Shown: positions 6,293-15,100 of the stretch, one piece after another
How the letters are laid out: the number at the start of each line of letters is the position of its first letter
How positions within the stretch are numbered: position 1 is the first letter of the stretch
Assembly: GCA_052170475.1 (NCBI GenBank)
Contig: JBQNAL010000026.1
Coordinates: 1 to 18,213 of the forward strand
Length of the DNA: 18,213 nt
Reading direction: 5' to 3'
Source: CAJPQU01 sp052170475
Lineage (GTDB): Bacteria; Bacillota; Negativicutes; Selenomonadales; Selenomonadaceae
The notes under the pieces: generated by a model
What the model was told of the DNA's origin: nothing
Databases searched by the model: none
The model's input: the letters and a program-made list of their open reading frames with translations, nothing else
Translations under genes and position numbers: made by a program

Positions 6293-7600
6293 CTATGCGG
6301 ATTGGCTGGTAGGCTCCTCTTCGATGAGTTCAATTTCCGGCTGCGCGTTCTTGGTGATGCAGGCTTCGGTGATGGTGACGCGGCGCGGCTCATCGGAGCG
6401 TGGGATCTCGAACATGACGTCCAACATGACGTCCTCGATGATGCCCTTGAGACTGCGTGCACCGGTCTTTCGCTCGATGGCCTTTTTCGCCACGGCGCGG
6501 AGCGCCCCGTCTGCAAATTTCAGATCCACATGATCCATCGCCATGAGTGTCTCGTATTGGCGTACCGGCGCGTTCACCGGCTCCGTCAGGATGCGCAGGA
6601 GCGCGTTTTCGTCTAACGTCTCCAAGGTGCAGATGACGGGGAGACGGCCGATGATTTCGGGAATGATCCCGTACTTCATGAGGTCTTCCGGGGTTACCTG
6701 ATGGATGAGGTCGTCAAAGGTGGCCTTATCCTTTTCTCCCTCTACCTTTGCACCAAAGCCGATGTTGGCGCTGGATTTTTGCAGGCGTTTGGCGATGATG
6801 CCGTCGATGCCGACGAATGCGCCGCCCACGATGAACAGGATATTTTGCGTGTTGACCTTGATGGTGGGCGCCTCGGGGTGCTTTCGCTGCCCGCGGGCGG
6901 TGAATTCTACTTGGCTGCCCTCCAGCATCTTGAGGAGTGCCTGCTGAACGCCCTCATGGCCGGGATCGGCGGTGATGGAGTTGTTTTCGCCGGATTTTCT
7001 CGCGATTTTATCGAACTCGTCCAGGTAGATGATCCCGTGTTCCGCCTTCTCCACGTCCTTGTCGGCGGCGTAGTAGAGATTGCGGACGGCCACCTCCACA
7101 TCCGCGCCCACGAAGCCTGCCTCTGTGAGACTCGAGGCGTCGGTGACGGCGAAGGGGATGTCGAGGAGCTTCGAGAGATGCTGGAGGAGCGCCGTCTTGC
7201 CGCAGCCGGAAGGACCCAACATGATGACGTTCGATTTCTCGATTTCGGTGTCGGAATTTTCGTAGCCGTGCTTCATGCGCTTGTAGTGGTTGTAGACGGC
7301 GACGGATAAAATCTTTTTCGCGCGATCCTGTTTGATGATGTACTGATCCAGATATGCCTTGATGAGATGGGGCTTATTCTTTTCTAATGTCGTCTCCAAG
7401 GAGGCGGCAAAATCTTTTTTGTGGTTTTCCTCCACGTGCTGCTCATGCTCTTCGATGAAGTGATAGATGTCCTTGATGCAGCTGCGGCAGATAGCAAAAC
7501 CGGACTGGGGGTCTAAGATCGGCATGTCGTATTGGTCGTGAAAGGTGATCAGCCGCTTGCAGAAGCTGCAGACGTGCTGCACCGGCGCATTGTTCGCCAT
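6293..7600 (-). CDS. clpX: ATP-dependent Clp protease ATPase subunit ClpX, divergent
   Basis: A 435-residue AAA+ unfoldase that feeds substrates to ClpP. The zinc-binding domain has C11-x2-C14 and C38-x2-C41; the 23 residues between the pairs are more than the usual 18 or so. Walker A is GPSGCGKT (129-136), Walker B LDEFDK (D194, E195). The pore-1 loop is GFVG (162-165), while most ClpX have GYVG. The RKH loop is R239-K240-H241, the ClpP-docking loop is I280-G281-F282, the arginine finger R319 in GRLPV, and sensor-2 is in GARSLKG. The usual SVTRDVSGEGVQQ segment here is SITADPGHEGVQQ. All catalytic parts are present, so it should be an active, ClpP-partnered unfoldase. It has its own promoter and no clpP neighbour, so it could be a second ClpX paralogue; the chromosomal set is not visible. 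Confidence 0.9.
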   Translation of the reverse strand: MANNAPVQHVCSFCKRLITFHDQYDMPILDPQSGFAICRSCIKDIYHFIEEHEQHVEENHKKDFAASLETTLEKNKPHLIKAYLDQYIIKQDRAKKILSVAVYNHYKRMKHGYENSDTEIEKSNVIMLGPSGCGKTALLQHLSKLLDIPFAVTDASSLTEAGFVGADVEVAVRNLYYAADKDVEKAEHGIIYLDEFDKIARKSGENNSITADPGHEGVQQALLKMLEGSQVEFTARGQRKHPEAPTIKVNTQNILFIVGGAFVGIDGIIAKRLQKSSANIGFGAKVEGEKDKATFDDLIHQVTPEDLMKYGIIPEIIGRLPVICTLETLDENALLRILTEPVNAPVRQYETLMAMDHVDLKFADGALRAVAKKAIERKTGARSLKGIIEDVMLDVMFEIPRSDEPRRVTITEACITKNAQPEIELIEEEPTSQSA

Positions 7601-7632
7601 AATCGCTCATCCTCTCTGTATCTTCATTTCCT

Positions 7633-7661
7633 ATTATGCTTTATTTCTCATCATTTTTCAA
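7633..7661 (-). promoter_or_regulatory. clpX promoter
   Basis: On the minus strand TTGAAA (7656-7661) and CATAAT (7633-7638) are separated by 17 bases. No CtsR- or HrcA-type operator is seen near it. Confidence 0.75.
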
Positions 7662-7718
7662 GGGGGCGTTCTTGGGCGGCGCTGATCCCTTGTGGGGGAG
7701 ATGGTGCGAGAGGGCGAT

Positions 7719-7748
7719 TTGACAGGCGGGGCGGCTCTATCCTATAAT
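7719..7748 (+). promoter_or_regulatory. Promoter of the amino-acid ABC transporter genes
   Basis: TTGACA (7719-7724) and TATAAT (7743-7748) are both perfect consensus, spaced by 18 bases; the predicted start is near 7755. It is divergent from the clpX promoter. Confidence 0.85.
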
Positions 7749-7785
7749 GAAAAGAATCTATTTTGCAGACAGGTAAGGTGTTAAG

Positions 7786-8451
7786 ATGAGTTTTAATGTG
7801 GATTTGGCGGTGAGCGCGATCCCGCTCCTTCTCATGGGGGCGGCGGTGACGGTGAAGATCACGGCGCTTTCCGTGGGGCTTGGGATCGTCATCGGTCTCT
7901 TCGTGGGCATCGCCCGCATCTCACATTCGCGTGTTTTGCGGGTGCTGGCGGCGATTTATGTCGATTTTTTGCGGGGTACGCCGCTCTTGGTGCAGATCTT
8001 TCTCATCTACTTCGCGCTGCCCATCGTCACCGGGCATCATATGGATCCCTTTGTGGCGGCCATCGCTTCCTGCAGCATCAACAGCGGCGCTTACGTCGCT
8101 GAGATCTTTCGCGCCGGGATCCAGTCCATCGACGCAGGGCAGATGGAAGCAGGGCGCTCTTTGGGGATGACGTGGGGGCAGACGATGCGCTACATCATCG
8201 TACCGCAGGCCTTTAAGCGGGTCATTCCCCCTTTGGGCAACGAATTTATCGCCCTTCTCAAAGATTCGTCCCTCGTTTCCGTCATCGGCTTTGAGGAACT
8301 GACGCGCCGGGGGCAGCTCGTCATCGCGAGAACGTACGGTTCCCTTGAGATCTGGACATGCGTCGCCATCCTCTATCTCATCATGACCGTGACCATTTCC
8401 CGCTTTGTGGCGTATTTAGAACGGAGGTGTCGGATCGATGATCACCATTAA
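7786..8451 (+). CDS. Polar amino-acid ABC transporter permease
   Basis: A 221-residue inner-membrane permease of the HisM/GlnP type with about five helices. The cytoplasmic EAA loop is visible as EAGRSLGMTWGQTMRYIIVPQA-like residues at about 124-145, preceded by the family block RGTPLLVQIF (about 64-73) and NSGAYVAEIFRAGIQ. The ribosome site AAGGTG lies 5 bases before the ATG. It overlaps the next gene, an ABC ATPase, by 14 bases, so translation is probably coupled. The substrate is an amino acid by family but which one cannot be told. No binding protein gene is next to it. A second permease is not present, so the membrane part is probably a homodimer. Confidence 0.9.
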   Translation: MSFNVDLAVSAIPLLLMGAAVTVKITALSVGLGIVIGLFVGIARISHSRVLRVLAAIYVDFLRGTPLLVQIFLIYFALPIVTGHHMDPFVAAIASCSINSGAYVAEIFRAGIQSIDAGQMEAGRSLGMTWGQTMRYIIVPQAFKRVIPPLGNEFIALLKDSSLVSVIGFEELTRRGQLVIARTYGSLEIWTCVAILYLIMTVTISRFVAYLERRCRIDDHH

Positions 8452-9157
8452 GGGCTTGCGAAAATCTTTCGGTAGCGCCGAGGTTCTGCGGGGCATCGAT
8501 CTCTCCGTGGCGGAGAGCGAGGTGGTGGTCATCATCGGGCCCTCCGGCTCCGGGAAATCGACCCTCCTTCGCTGTATCAATTATTTGGAGGAGCCGACGG
8601 CAGGCACCGTGGAGATCGACGGCACCGTCCTTCGCAGCGACGCCACGATCAATGCGGTGCGCGCCGAGGTGGGCATGGTGTTCCAACGCTTCAATCTCTT
8701 CCCCCACATGACGGTCTTGGAAAACATCATGCTGGCGCCCATCAAGGTGCGGCAGCAGACCCGCAGCGAGGCGGAGAAGGTAGCGCGGCTGTTCCTCGAC
8801 AAGGTCGGCTTAGGCGATCGGGGCAGCGCGTATCCGGCGCAGCTTTCCGGCGGGCAGCAGCAGCGCGTCGCCATCGCCCGCGCCTTGGCCATGCGGCCGA
8901 AGGTCATGCTCTTTGACGAGCCGACGTCGGCGCTTGATCCCGAGATGGTGCAGGAAGTCTTAAACGTCATGAAGGAGCTGGCGAGAGAGGGCATGACCAT
9001 GGTGGTGGTCACGCATGAGATGGGCTTTGCCCGCGAGGTGGGGGATCGCGTGCTCTTCGTCGATCAGGGTGTCATCGTGGAAGAGGGGGCGCCCGAGGCG
9101 ATCTTTGCCACGCCAAAGGAAGAGCGGACGCAGCTCTTTCTTTCGAAGATTTTATGA
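8438..9157 (+). CDS. Polar amino-acid ABC transporter ATP-binding protein
   Basis: A 239-residue GlnQ/HisP-type ATPase that powers uptake through the permease encoded just before it. All nucleotide-binding elements are visible: Walker A GPSGSGKS (34-41), Q-loop Q83, signature LSGGQQQR (136-143), Walker B MLFDE (D160, E161), D-loop SALD ending at 167, and switch H193. The ATG at 8438 lies inside the end of the permease gene and follows GGAGG by about 10 bases. The family length is normal. There is no terminator before the cold-shock gene, whose own strong promoter starts 7 bases after this stop. Confidence 0.92.
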   Translation: MITIKGLRKSFGSAEVLRGIDLSVAESEVVVIIGPSGSGKSTLLRCINYLEEPTAGTVEIDGTVLRSDATINAVRAEVGMVFQRFNLFPHMTVLENIMLAPIKVRQQTRSEAEKVARLFLDKVGLGDRGSAYPAQLSGGQQQRVAIARALAMRPKVMLFDEPTSALDPEMVQEVLNVMKELAREGMTMVVVTHEMGFAREVGDRVLFVDQGVIVEEGAPEAIFATPKEERTQLFLSKIL

Positions 9158-9163
9158 AAGTGA

Positions 9164-9192
9164 TTGACAGGAATTGTTCGGACGATTATAAT
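9164..9192 (+). promoter_or_regulatory. Consensus promoter of the cold-shock gene
   Basis: TTGACA (9164-9169) and TATAAT (9187-9192) match the sigma-A consensus exactly with the ideal 17-base spacing. Predicted start near 9199. A 6-base-pair hairpin (9202-9207 with 9212-9217, one G-U pair) would form at the very 5' end of the transcript. Confidence 0.9.
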
Positions 9193-9248
9193 GGGAAAAG
9201 TGGTCGCTGAGGCGATCAGTCTTAATTGTTTGTAGGAGGAATAGCAGC

Positions 9249-9452
9249 ATGGTTGGTAAAGTCAAATGGTTCAGCGCAGAAAAAGGGTACGGTTTCATTG
9301 AAAGAGAAGATGGCGGCGATGTGTTCGTGCACTTCTCGGCCATTCAGGATGAAGGCTTCAAGACCTTGAACGAGGGACAGGACGTGGAGTTCGAGATCGT
9401 CGAAGGGGCGCGCGGCCCGCAGGCGGCGAACGTCGTCAAGAGAACGGCTTAA
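9249..9452 (+). CDS. Cold-shock protein, CspA family
   Basis: A 67-residue single cold-shock (OB-fold) domain that binds single-stranded RNA and DNA and acts as an RNA chaperone. Both nucleic-acid motifs are intact: RNP1 KGYGFI (12-17) and RNP2 VFVHF (25-29), with the W7 and F8 aromatic residues also conserved. The ribosome site AGGAGG precedes the ATG by about 8 bases. The gene has its own consensus promoter, a leader of about 50 bases (short compared with enterobacterial cspA), and a terminator at 9466-9500. This is a stand-alone, probably strongly expressed gene. Which paralogue it corresponds to (CspA, CspB, CspD) cannot be decided. Confidence 0.95.
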   Translation: MVGKVKWFSAEKGYGFIEREDGGDVFVHFSAIQDEGFKTLNEGQDVEFEIVEGARGPQAANVVKRTA

Positions 9453-9465
9453 TAGAGACGTGAAC

Positions 9466-9500
9466 AAAGACTCGGCCAAGCGGTCGGGTCTTTCTGTTTC
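9466..9500 (+). terminator. Terminator after the cold-shock gene
   Basis: AAAGACTCGGCC (9466-9477) pairs with GGTCGGGTCTTT (9482-9493) through 12 pairs, two of them G-U, with a 4-base loop and a modest T-rich tail. Confidence 0.7.
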
Positions 9501-9594
9501 TGGCGGCGTTTTTTTTCGAGAAAAAGAGGGTTTCCCCATTGCCTTGCAGAATAATTATAGTCATAGCAACATACTGAAAAGGGGGATGTGTCTT

Positions 9595-10137
9595 ATGGCA
9601 ACATTCACTGTACGCGGCAAAAATATGGAAGTGACGCCGGCACTCAAGGATTATGTGGAGAAGCGGGTCGGCAAGGTAGCGAAATATTTCGACCAAGTGG
9701 GCGAGATTACGGTTCTGCTCACGGTTTCCAAGGGTCGCCACATCGTCGAGGTCACGGTGCCGGTGGAGGGCGGCGTGCTGCTTCGGGGCGAGGAAGCGAC
9801 CATGGATATGTATACCTCCATCGATTTGGTCGTGGAGAAGTTAGAGCGGCAGATCCATAAGCATAAAACGAAATTGCAGCGCCGCTTTCGCGCCGGCTTC
9901 AAGGCCGATATGCTCGAAGAGACCAGCGCAGCGGCGCGGGCGGACACGGGGGCGGAGTATTCCATCGTCAAGACGAAGCGCTTCGCCGTGAAGCCGATGG
10001 ACGTGCAGGAAGCCATCATGCAGATGAACATGGTGAACCACGACTTCTTCGTCTTTCGGGATGCGGAGACGGAGGAAGTCAGCGTCGTCTACCGTCGTAC
10101 CGACGGAAACTACGGCCTCATCCAGCCCGGGGCGTGA
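9595..10137 (+). CDS. hpf: Ribosome hibernation promoting factor, long form
   Basis: A 180-residue long-form HPF, which inactivates idle ribosomes by binding the 30S A/P sites and pairing 70S particles into 100S dimers. The N-terminal S30AE domain covers about residues 1-100 (opening with ATFTVRGKNMEVTPALKDYV). After a linker, the C-terminal dimerisation domain is clear from VKTKRFAVKPMDVQEA to VVYRRTDGNYGLIQP, the most conserved part of the family. The ATG at 9595 follows GGGGG by about 9 bases; an in-frame ATG at 9586 and a longer frame from 9460 overlap the upstream terminator region. Long HPF is typical of Firmicutes. No clean promoter was found in the 94 bases before it, though AT-rich sequence is present near 9550-9565. 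Confidence 0.95.
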   Translation: MATFTVRGKNMEVTPALKDYVEKRVGKVAKYFDQVGEITVLLTVSKGRHIVEVTVPVEGGVLLRGEEATMDMYTSIDLVVEKLERQIHKHKTKLQRRFRAGFKADMLEETSAAARADTGAEYSIVKTKRFAVKPMDVQEAIMQMNMVNHDFFVFRDAETEEVSVVYRRTDGNYGLIQPGA

Positions 10138-10168
10138 GGAGAGAATAGGATACGTTGTAGGAGATTCC

Positions 10169-10199
10169 AAGCGCGGCAGCTCTGTTGCCGCGCTTTTTT
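10169..10199 (+). terminator. Strong intrinsic terminator after hpf
   Basis: AAGCGCGGCA (10169-10178) pairs perfectly with TGCCGCGCTT (10186-10195) around a 7-base loop, followed by a T-run to 10199. Confidence 0.92.
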
Positions 10200-10269
10200 C
10201 GGTGCGCGTTCATCGGCAACGCGCTGTGTTTAAGGAATAGATTAAAAAATAAATATTTTTGCTGTGGGA

Positions 10270-10298
10270 TGGAAAAGGGCGAAAAGATATTTTATAAT
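10270..10298 (+). promoter_or_regulatory. Promoter of the tpsBA operon
   Basis: TGGAAA (10270-10275) and TATAAT (10293-10298) are separated by 17 bases within an AT-rich tract. Predicted start near 10305, giving a leader of about 105 bases before tpsB. Confidence 0.65.
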
Positions 10299-10317
10299 AA
10301 TGGCGAGATTTGATTGA

Positions 10318-10334
10318 AATAATGGGCAATTATT
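10318..10334. promoter_or_regulatory. Palindrome in the tpsBA leader, possible operator
   Basis: AATAAT and ATTATT flank GGGCA, about 15 bases after the predicted transcription start. It could be a regulator site or a weak RNA hairpin; nothing in the sequence names the regulator. Confidence 0.3.
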
Positions 10335-10394
10335 CCTTGTCTCCTTGAAGGACGAGAGACAGGGTGTGCTGTTTGGTGAAGAATAGGGGTTTCT

Positions 10395-10403
10395 GGAGGG
10401 GAG
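10395..10403 (+). promoter_or_regulatory. Ribosome binding site fixing the tpsB start
   Basis: GGAGGGGAG lies 8 bases before ATG at 10412, which opens directly into a signal peptide. The earlier in-frame ATG at 10364 would add 16 residues in front of it. Confidence 0.7.
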
Positions 10404-10411
10404 ACGCTCGG

Positions 10412-12076
10412 ATGAGGAGATCTTGGCAGGGGCTTTTGACCTTGGGCGCGTTGCTGCTCATGGTCGGTCGCGGGGAAGCGGTGCCGGTCGGGCTGGATGC
10501 CGGCGCGATTGCCGCCGGGGTTGATCAGGATCGGGAGTGGGTGCCGCGCCCGGATGAGCCGGATGTGCGGGTGGACTTGGGACGCCCGGAGGAACACGCC
10601 GCCGGGGTGCGCATCTTCGTCAAGCGCATTCGGGTCACCGGGCAGGATGTCCTGCCTGAATCGGCGATGGCGGCGCTGACGGCAAAGTACGAGGGAAAGG
10701 AACTTTCCTTTGGCGATTTGCAGCATGCGGCGGCGACGATTACCGATTATTTTCACGTACAGGGCTACATGACGGCCATCGCCTATTTGCCGGAGCAGGA
10801 AGTCATCGATGGCGAGGTGACCATTCATGTGTTGCCGGGACGGTACGGCGCGATCTCCTATGACAATCATTCTGCCCTGACGACGGAGCGCGCCGCAGGG
10901 CTCGCGCACGCCATACGGAGTGAGGGCTATATCCTTCGGGGCGAGATGGATCGGGTGCTGCTCATCCTGAACGATGTGCCGGGGATTCGGGTACATGCGT
11001 ACCTTTCGCCGGGGGAAAAGACCGGCACGGCGGACAGCCGCTTTTTCATGGAAACGACGGAGCGCTGCGGGGGCGCCGCCTATGTCGATAACTACGGCAG
11101 CCGCTTCACCGGACGCTGGCGCATCGGCGGAACGTACCACTGGAACAATTTGACGCACGTCGGGGATCAGCTTCAGATCGGCTATATGCAGACCTTTGGG
11201 GCGCGGCTCCACAATTACGATGTCCGCTATGAACTGCCGGTGGGGAACGAGGGAACGTTTGGCGGGATCGAATACGGCTGGATGGATTATCGCTTGGGCA
11301 AGGAATACACCCCGTACGATGCGACTGGCAGCGTCCAAAATTGGCGGCTCTACACGCGGACGCCGGGCAAGCGCACCTTGAACAACAATATCTACTGGCG
11401 GCTGTCGGTCAATCATTCCGCCTTGACGGATCGCATCGGCGCCGTCGGCTATGAGGCGAAGAAGCACGCGGCTTTCATCGAGCTTGGCTTCGACGGCGAC
11501 TATCGGACGGCGAAGGCCGCTTCCAGCTATAAGGTCACGCATACGCTGGGGTGGCTCACGGGGGATAACGACTACGCGCGGAGCGCGATGCACGCCGCCG
11601 ATACGGCGGGGCTGTTTCAAAAGACGCGGGCGGAGCTGTACCATATTCAGCGTCTGGCGCCCCGCGTTCTCCTTCATCTCTCCCTCACGGGGCAGTACGC
11701 TTGGACGAACCTAGATTCCTCGGAACGCCTTTACATCGGCGGGTATAATGCGGTGCGCGCCTTCCCCCAAGGGGAGGCGGGGGGCGATCTCGGGCTTTTG
11801 GGGATGGCGGAGCTTCGCTGCCAGTTTTCGGATCCGCGTTGGCAGATAGCGGCGTTTTATGATGCGGGGTGGGTGCGCTTTCGCCGACAGAATGCGGCTG
11901 GCGGGGAAAATTCCCGCACGCTTTCTGGCGCAGGACTTGGCCTCATCTGGACGAACCGCCGCACCGCCTCTTACGCGCGCTTAGACTACGCGTTCCCCTT
12001 GGGCAGTCGTCGCTCGGAATCCTATGGGGAGCGCATCGGCGGGACGTGGTGGTTCCAATTTGTCCAGAAGATATGA
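10412..12076 (+). CDS. Two-partner secretion outer-membrane transporter (TpsB, ShlB/FhaC/HecB family)
   Basis: A 554-residue precursor. Residues 1-23 form a signal peptide (MRRSWQGLLTLGALLLM, then GEA-VP as a likely cleavage site). Next come an N-terminal linker or plug region, POTRA-like repeats at about 65-205 (the first starting VFVKRIRVTG-like, FVKRIRVTG), and a 16-strand-type barrel from about 211 to the end. The L6-loop signature is present as GGYNAVRAFPQGEAGGDLG near 443-462, with the key Arg kept but Ala where most family members have Gly (VRGF/VRGY). The C-terminus ends FQFVQKI and so lacks a terminal Phe. The protein should translocate the TpsA exoprotein encoded 123 bases downstream. 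Its presence implies an outer membrane. Full length for the family, so probably functional. Confidence 0.93.
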   Translation: MRRSWQGLLTLGALLLMVGRGEAVPVGLDAGAIAAGVDQDREWVPRPDEPDVRVDLGRPEEHAAGVRIFVKRIRVTGQDVLPESAMAALTAKYEGKELSFGDLQHAAATITDYFHVQGYMTAIAYLPEQEVIDGEVTIHVLPGRYGAISYDNHSALTTERAAGLAHAIRSEGYILRGEMDRVLLILNDVPGIRVHAYLSPGEKTGTADSRFFMETTERCGGAAYVDNYGSRFTGRWRIGGTYHWNNLTHVGDQLQIGYMQTFGARLHNYDVRYELPVGNEGTFGGIEYGWMDYRLGKEYTPYDATGSVQNWRLYTRTPGKRTLNNNIYWRLSVNHSALTDRIGAVGYEAKKHAAFIELGFDGDYRTAKAASSYKVTHTLGWLTGDNDYARSAMHAADTAGLFQKTRAELYHIQRLAPRVLLHLSLTGQYAWTNLDSSERLYIGGYNAVRAFPQGEAGGDLGLLGMAELRCQFSDPRWQIAAFYDAGWVRFRRQNAAGGENSRTLSGAGLGLIWTNRRTASYARLDYAFPLGSRRSESYGERIGGTWWFQFVQKI

Positions 12077-12199
12077 GCGCTGCGCTCGGGCGGTGATGCC
12101 CGGCGAAGAGATGCTCTCGAACATATATCGGAGGTTGGCGAAGGGATCGTATGACGCCCGAAAGGGGCTGTTGGACAGAGCTTCGGCAGGAAAGAAAGG
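12077..12199 (+). other. tpsB-tpsA intergenic spacer
   Basis: It holds a small hairpin CGGGC/GCCCG (12087-12102) without a T-run and no clear promoter, so tpsA is probably co-transcribed with tpsB. A frame opening at 12151 runs through the start of tpsA out of register and is a shadow. Confidence 0.4.
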
Positions 12200-15100
12200 A
12201 TGATCGCAGTGAAAAAGAAAGAATACACGAAGTTGCGTCGCCGCGTTTGGCTGGGCTTGACGGCGGCGCTTTTGAGCCTCGGCGGCTTGACGCCTGCGGG
12301 GGCGGAGCCGGCGGTGGGGGCGCTTCCCACGGGGGGACAAGTTGCGGACGGAACAGCGTCCATCAGCCAAGCAGGGGCAGTGATGTCGGTTGTCCAGACG
12401 ACGGACAAGGCGATTATCAACTGGGGAACTTTCAATGTCGGGCGCGGCGCTACGGTGAATTTTTATCAGCCGAGCATGGCGGCGTCTACCTTGAACCGGG
12501 TGTCGGCCGCGGGCGGTCTCTCGGAGATCTATGGGAAGATCAATTCCGTGGGCAGCGTCATTCTCATCAATCCCAACGGGATCCTGTTCGCCGGCGGCTC
12601 GGAGGTGAATGCGGCGGGGATCATCGCGTCCACGGCGGATGTCGCCAATGCGAGCTATAAAGACGGCACCATGCTCTTTGCGCAAAATAAGGATCAAAAT
12701 GCTAACATCGTCATACACGGTACGCTGAACGTAGCGCCGGGAGGTTCGTATTTAGCGGGTATGCCCACCGAAGTGGGGGAGCGCACCGTCCTCAATGTGG
12801 CTAAGGTGAGAGAGGCGAAAGGCTTTGACATCGGTACCCATACGATTAAGATTGTCGCCGACGGCGACATCGCGGTGGGGCCGACGGGCGTTCTGAAGAC
12901 GCCGATGGAAAAGCTGGTGCCAAAGACGGACGGAACCGTCGGCGTGGAGGCCTTTTCCATTGAGGGTGCGAGCAAGGAACGGGAAAGCGTGATCTCCCTC
13001 AGAGCCGATCAGAACGCCGACGATGTGGCGCAGGTGGAGGAAGCCGTGGAGAGGGCGGCGGGGGGAACCTACGGCACGCCGACGACATATAACTCCACCA
13101 GCCGAGGCGTTAGAGGCAGAGACGGACAGTTTAAGACGGCCAAGGTGTATCTCAACAACAATACCGCGATTCAGTCCCAGAACGTCGGCGTCTACTATGA
13201 TGCGGACATCGTGGGCGAGATCAACGGGACATCGGTCGCGGACATCGGCGTATCGGGCAGCCGGGAAGCGGTTTTCACCGCCAAGGATGCCACCCGGTAT
13301 GCGGCGGAAGCGGCCGCGTATCGGGGGAAAGTCAATCAGTCCGGGATTTTGTCGCAGACGTATGCCATGCTGGTGAATTCCCCGTACCAGCTGCAAGCCA
13401 TGCAGGATACGCCGGCGGTCGCGGCGGAGAAGGGATTTACCTCCGCCAGTCACTACGGCAATCTGGGCGGCGTTTACGCCTTGGGTACGGCCATGATGAT
13501 GGAGGATACGAAGAACTGGAACGGCGGAAAGGGCTTCGATTCCCTCGGCAGCGATGCGAATCCCTTCACGGGCGGGTTCACCGGCCACGGCGGCTCGAAC
13601 GGCTACGGCGTTTACGACCTCTTTATTCGTCGGGACGATCGCGTCGGGCTTTTTGCCGTGGCGCAGGGGGCGCATATCTGGTCGGTCGGCGTGATCGATG
13701 CCAATATCACGGGGAAAAATTACGTCGGCAGCGTGGCCGGATTGGCGCGCGACGGCGCGTGGCTGGACGGTGTGACCGCCAGAAAGCGGATCGAGAAGAC
13801 GGATGGGGCGGCTTCTAAGACAAACGGGCAGAATAACGTGACGGGGGAGATGTATGTCGGCGGCCTCGTCGGCGCGATGCAAGATAGCTCCCTGCGCTAT
13901 GGGACAAACGCCTCGCAGGTGGCGGCGACGGGGGCGCAGCAGTACGTCGGCGGCCTCACCGGGGCGGCGTCTGGGATGAAGAGCGGTAGGGAGTATACCG
14001 TTTACGGCAGCCGCAATACCGCCTATCTTATGAACATGAATGACGGGGAAGCGGCCGGTGCGCTGGCGAATGGGTACGGGAAAGTGACGGGCGGCTCCTC
14101 GGTGGGCGGCCTCGTCGGCGCGGCCGGGCATACATCGGCGGGGACGGCGGCTGCTGCGCACATCGATGAATCCTACAATAACGGCACGGTCAATGGCACG
14201 ACGGACGTCGGCGGTCTCGTGGGGACGATGGAAACGGGCGGCAAGCTGACAAATTCGTACAATACCAACGAGCGCTCGGCGCTGACACCGTCCTCCGTCA
14301 TTACGGCAGACGCCACCGGCGCAGGAACCAGCGGCTATGGGAAAGTGACGGGGACGACGAACGTCGGCGGCCTCGTGGGACATCTCGCTTTGGGAACCGT
14401 AGCGACGGCGTATAACGCCGGCAATATCAGCGGCCAGACGAATGTGGGCGGTCTCGTGGGGCAGATGGCTGCCGGGACGGTGGAAAAAGCCTACAACGGG
14501 GACAATAACACGGTACTGAAAACGAGTACCGACGACGCCACCTATTACGGTTTCCGCTCGACGAATGGGCACACGTATCGGTACGATAACGGAAATCAGC
14601 AATGGATCCGTGACGATAACACCGTGCTGACGACGGAAGCGGCGCTCGCTGAGGCACCGGAAGAGACCCGCCTTTACCATAACCGCCTCGCCTATCGGGA
14701 CGCCACCGTCACCGGCACGACGGCGGTAGGCGGCGCCATCGGCCTCATGGTGGGCGGCACGGTAAACCAGACGTACAGCTTGGGGAAAGTCACCGGGACG
14801 ACGGACGTCGGCGCCTATGGCGGCAAGCAGACGGGCGGCACGGTGACGGACAGCTTCTACGTCACGACGCGGCAGGATGGCTCGAACATTCCGGGGAAGA
14901 CCGATGCGTGGGCGGGGGTTACGGTGAAGACCGTCTATCAGGCGACCAATCTGGCGAACGACGGGACGACGACGATCGCGGACGGCGTGACGTGGACGGG
15001 AACGGCGAATCAGAATGGCGACTGGATGCTCTACTCCAACTCGGCGACGCCGCTCCTCAAGCATTTCATGTCGTCCATTCGGATCAACCGACAGTATGAG

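Noticed and set aside
9541..9594. Promoter for hpf near the TATAGT at about 9555
   Set aside because: No -35 at acceptable spacing was found, so it was not listed as a feature.
10292..11677. A 461-codon antisense frame opposite tpsB
   Set aside because: Same shadow effect; it also runs over the tpsBA promoter and has no recognisable domain or ribosome site.
12151..12660. A plus-strand frame overlapping the start of tpsA, with a GAAGGG before its ATG
   Set aside because: Most of it is an out-of-register reading of the signal peptide and TPS domain; no independent similarity is seen.
13857..14833. CRISPR-like regular DNA repeats
   Set aside because: The recurring GGCGGCCTCGT blocks encode VGGLVG motifs in frame with uneven spacing (26-95 codons); they are protein repeats.
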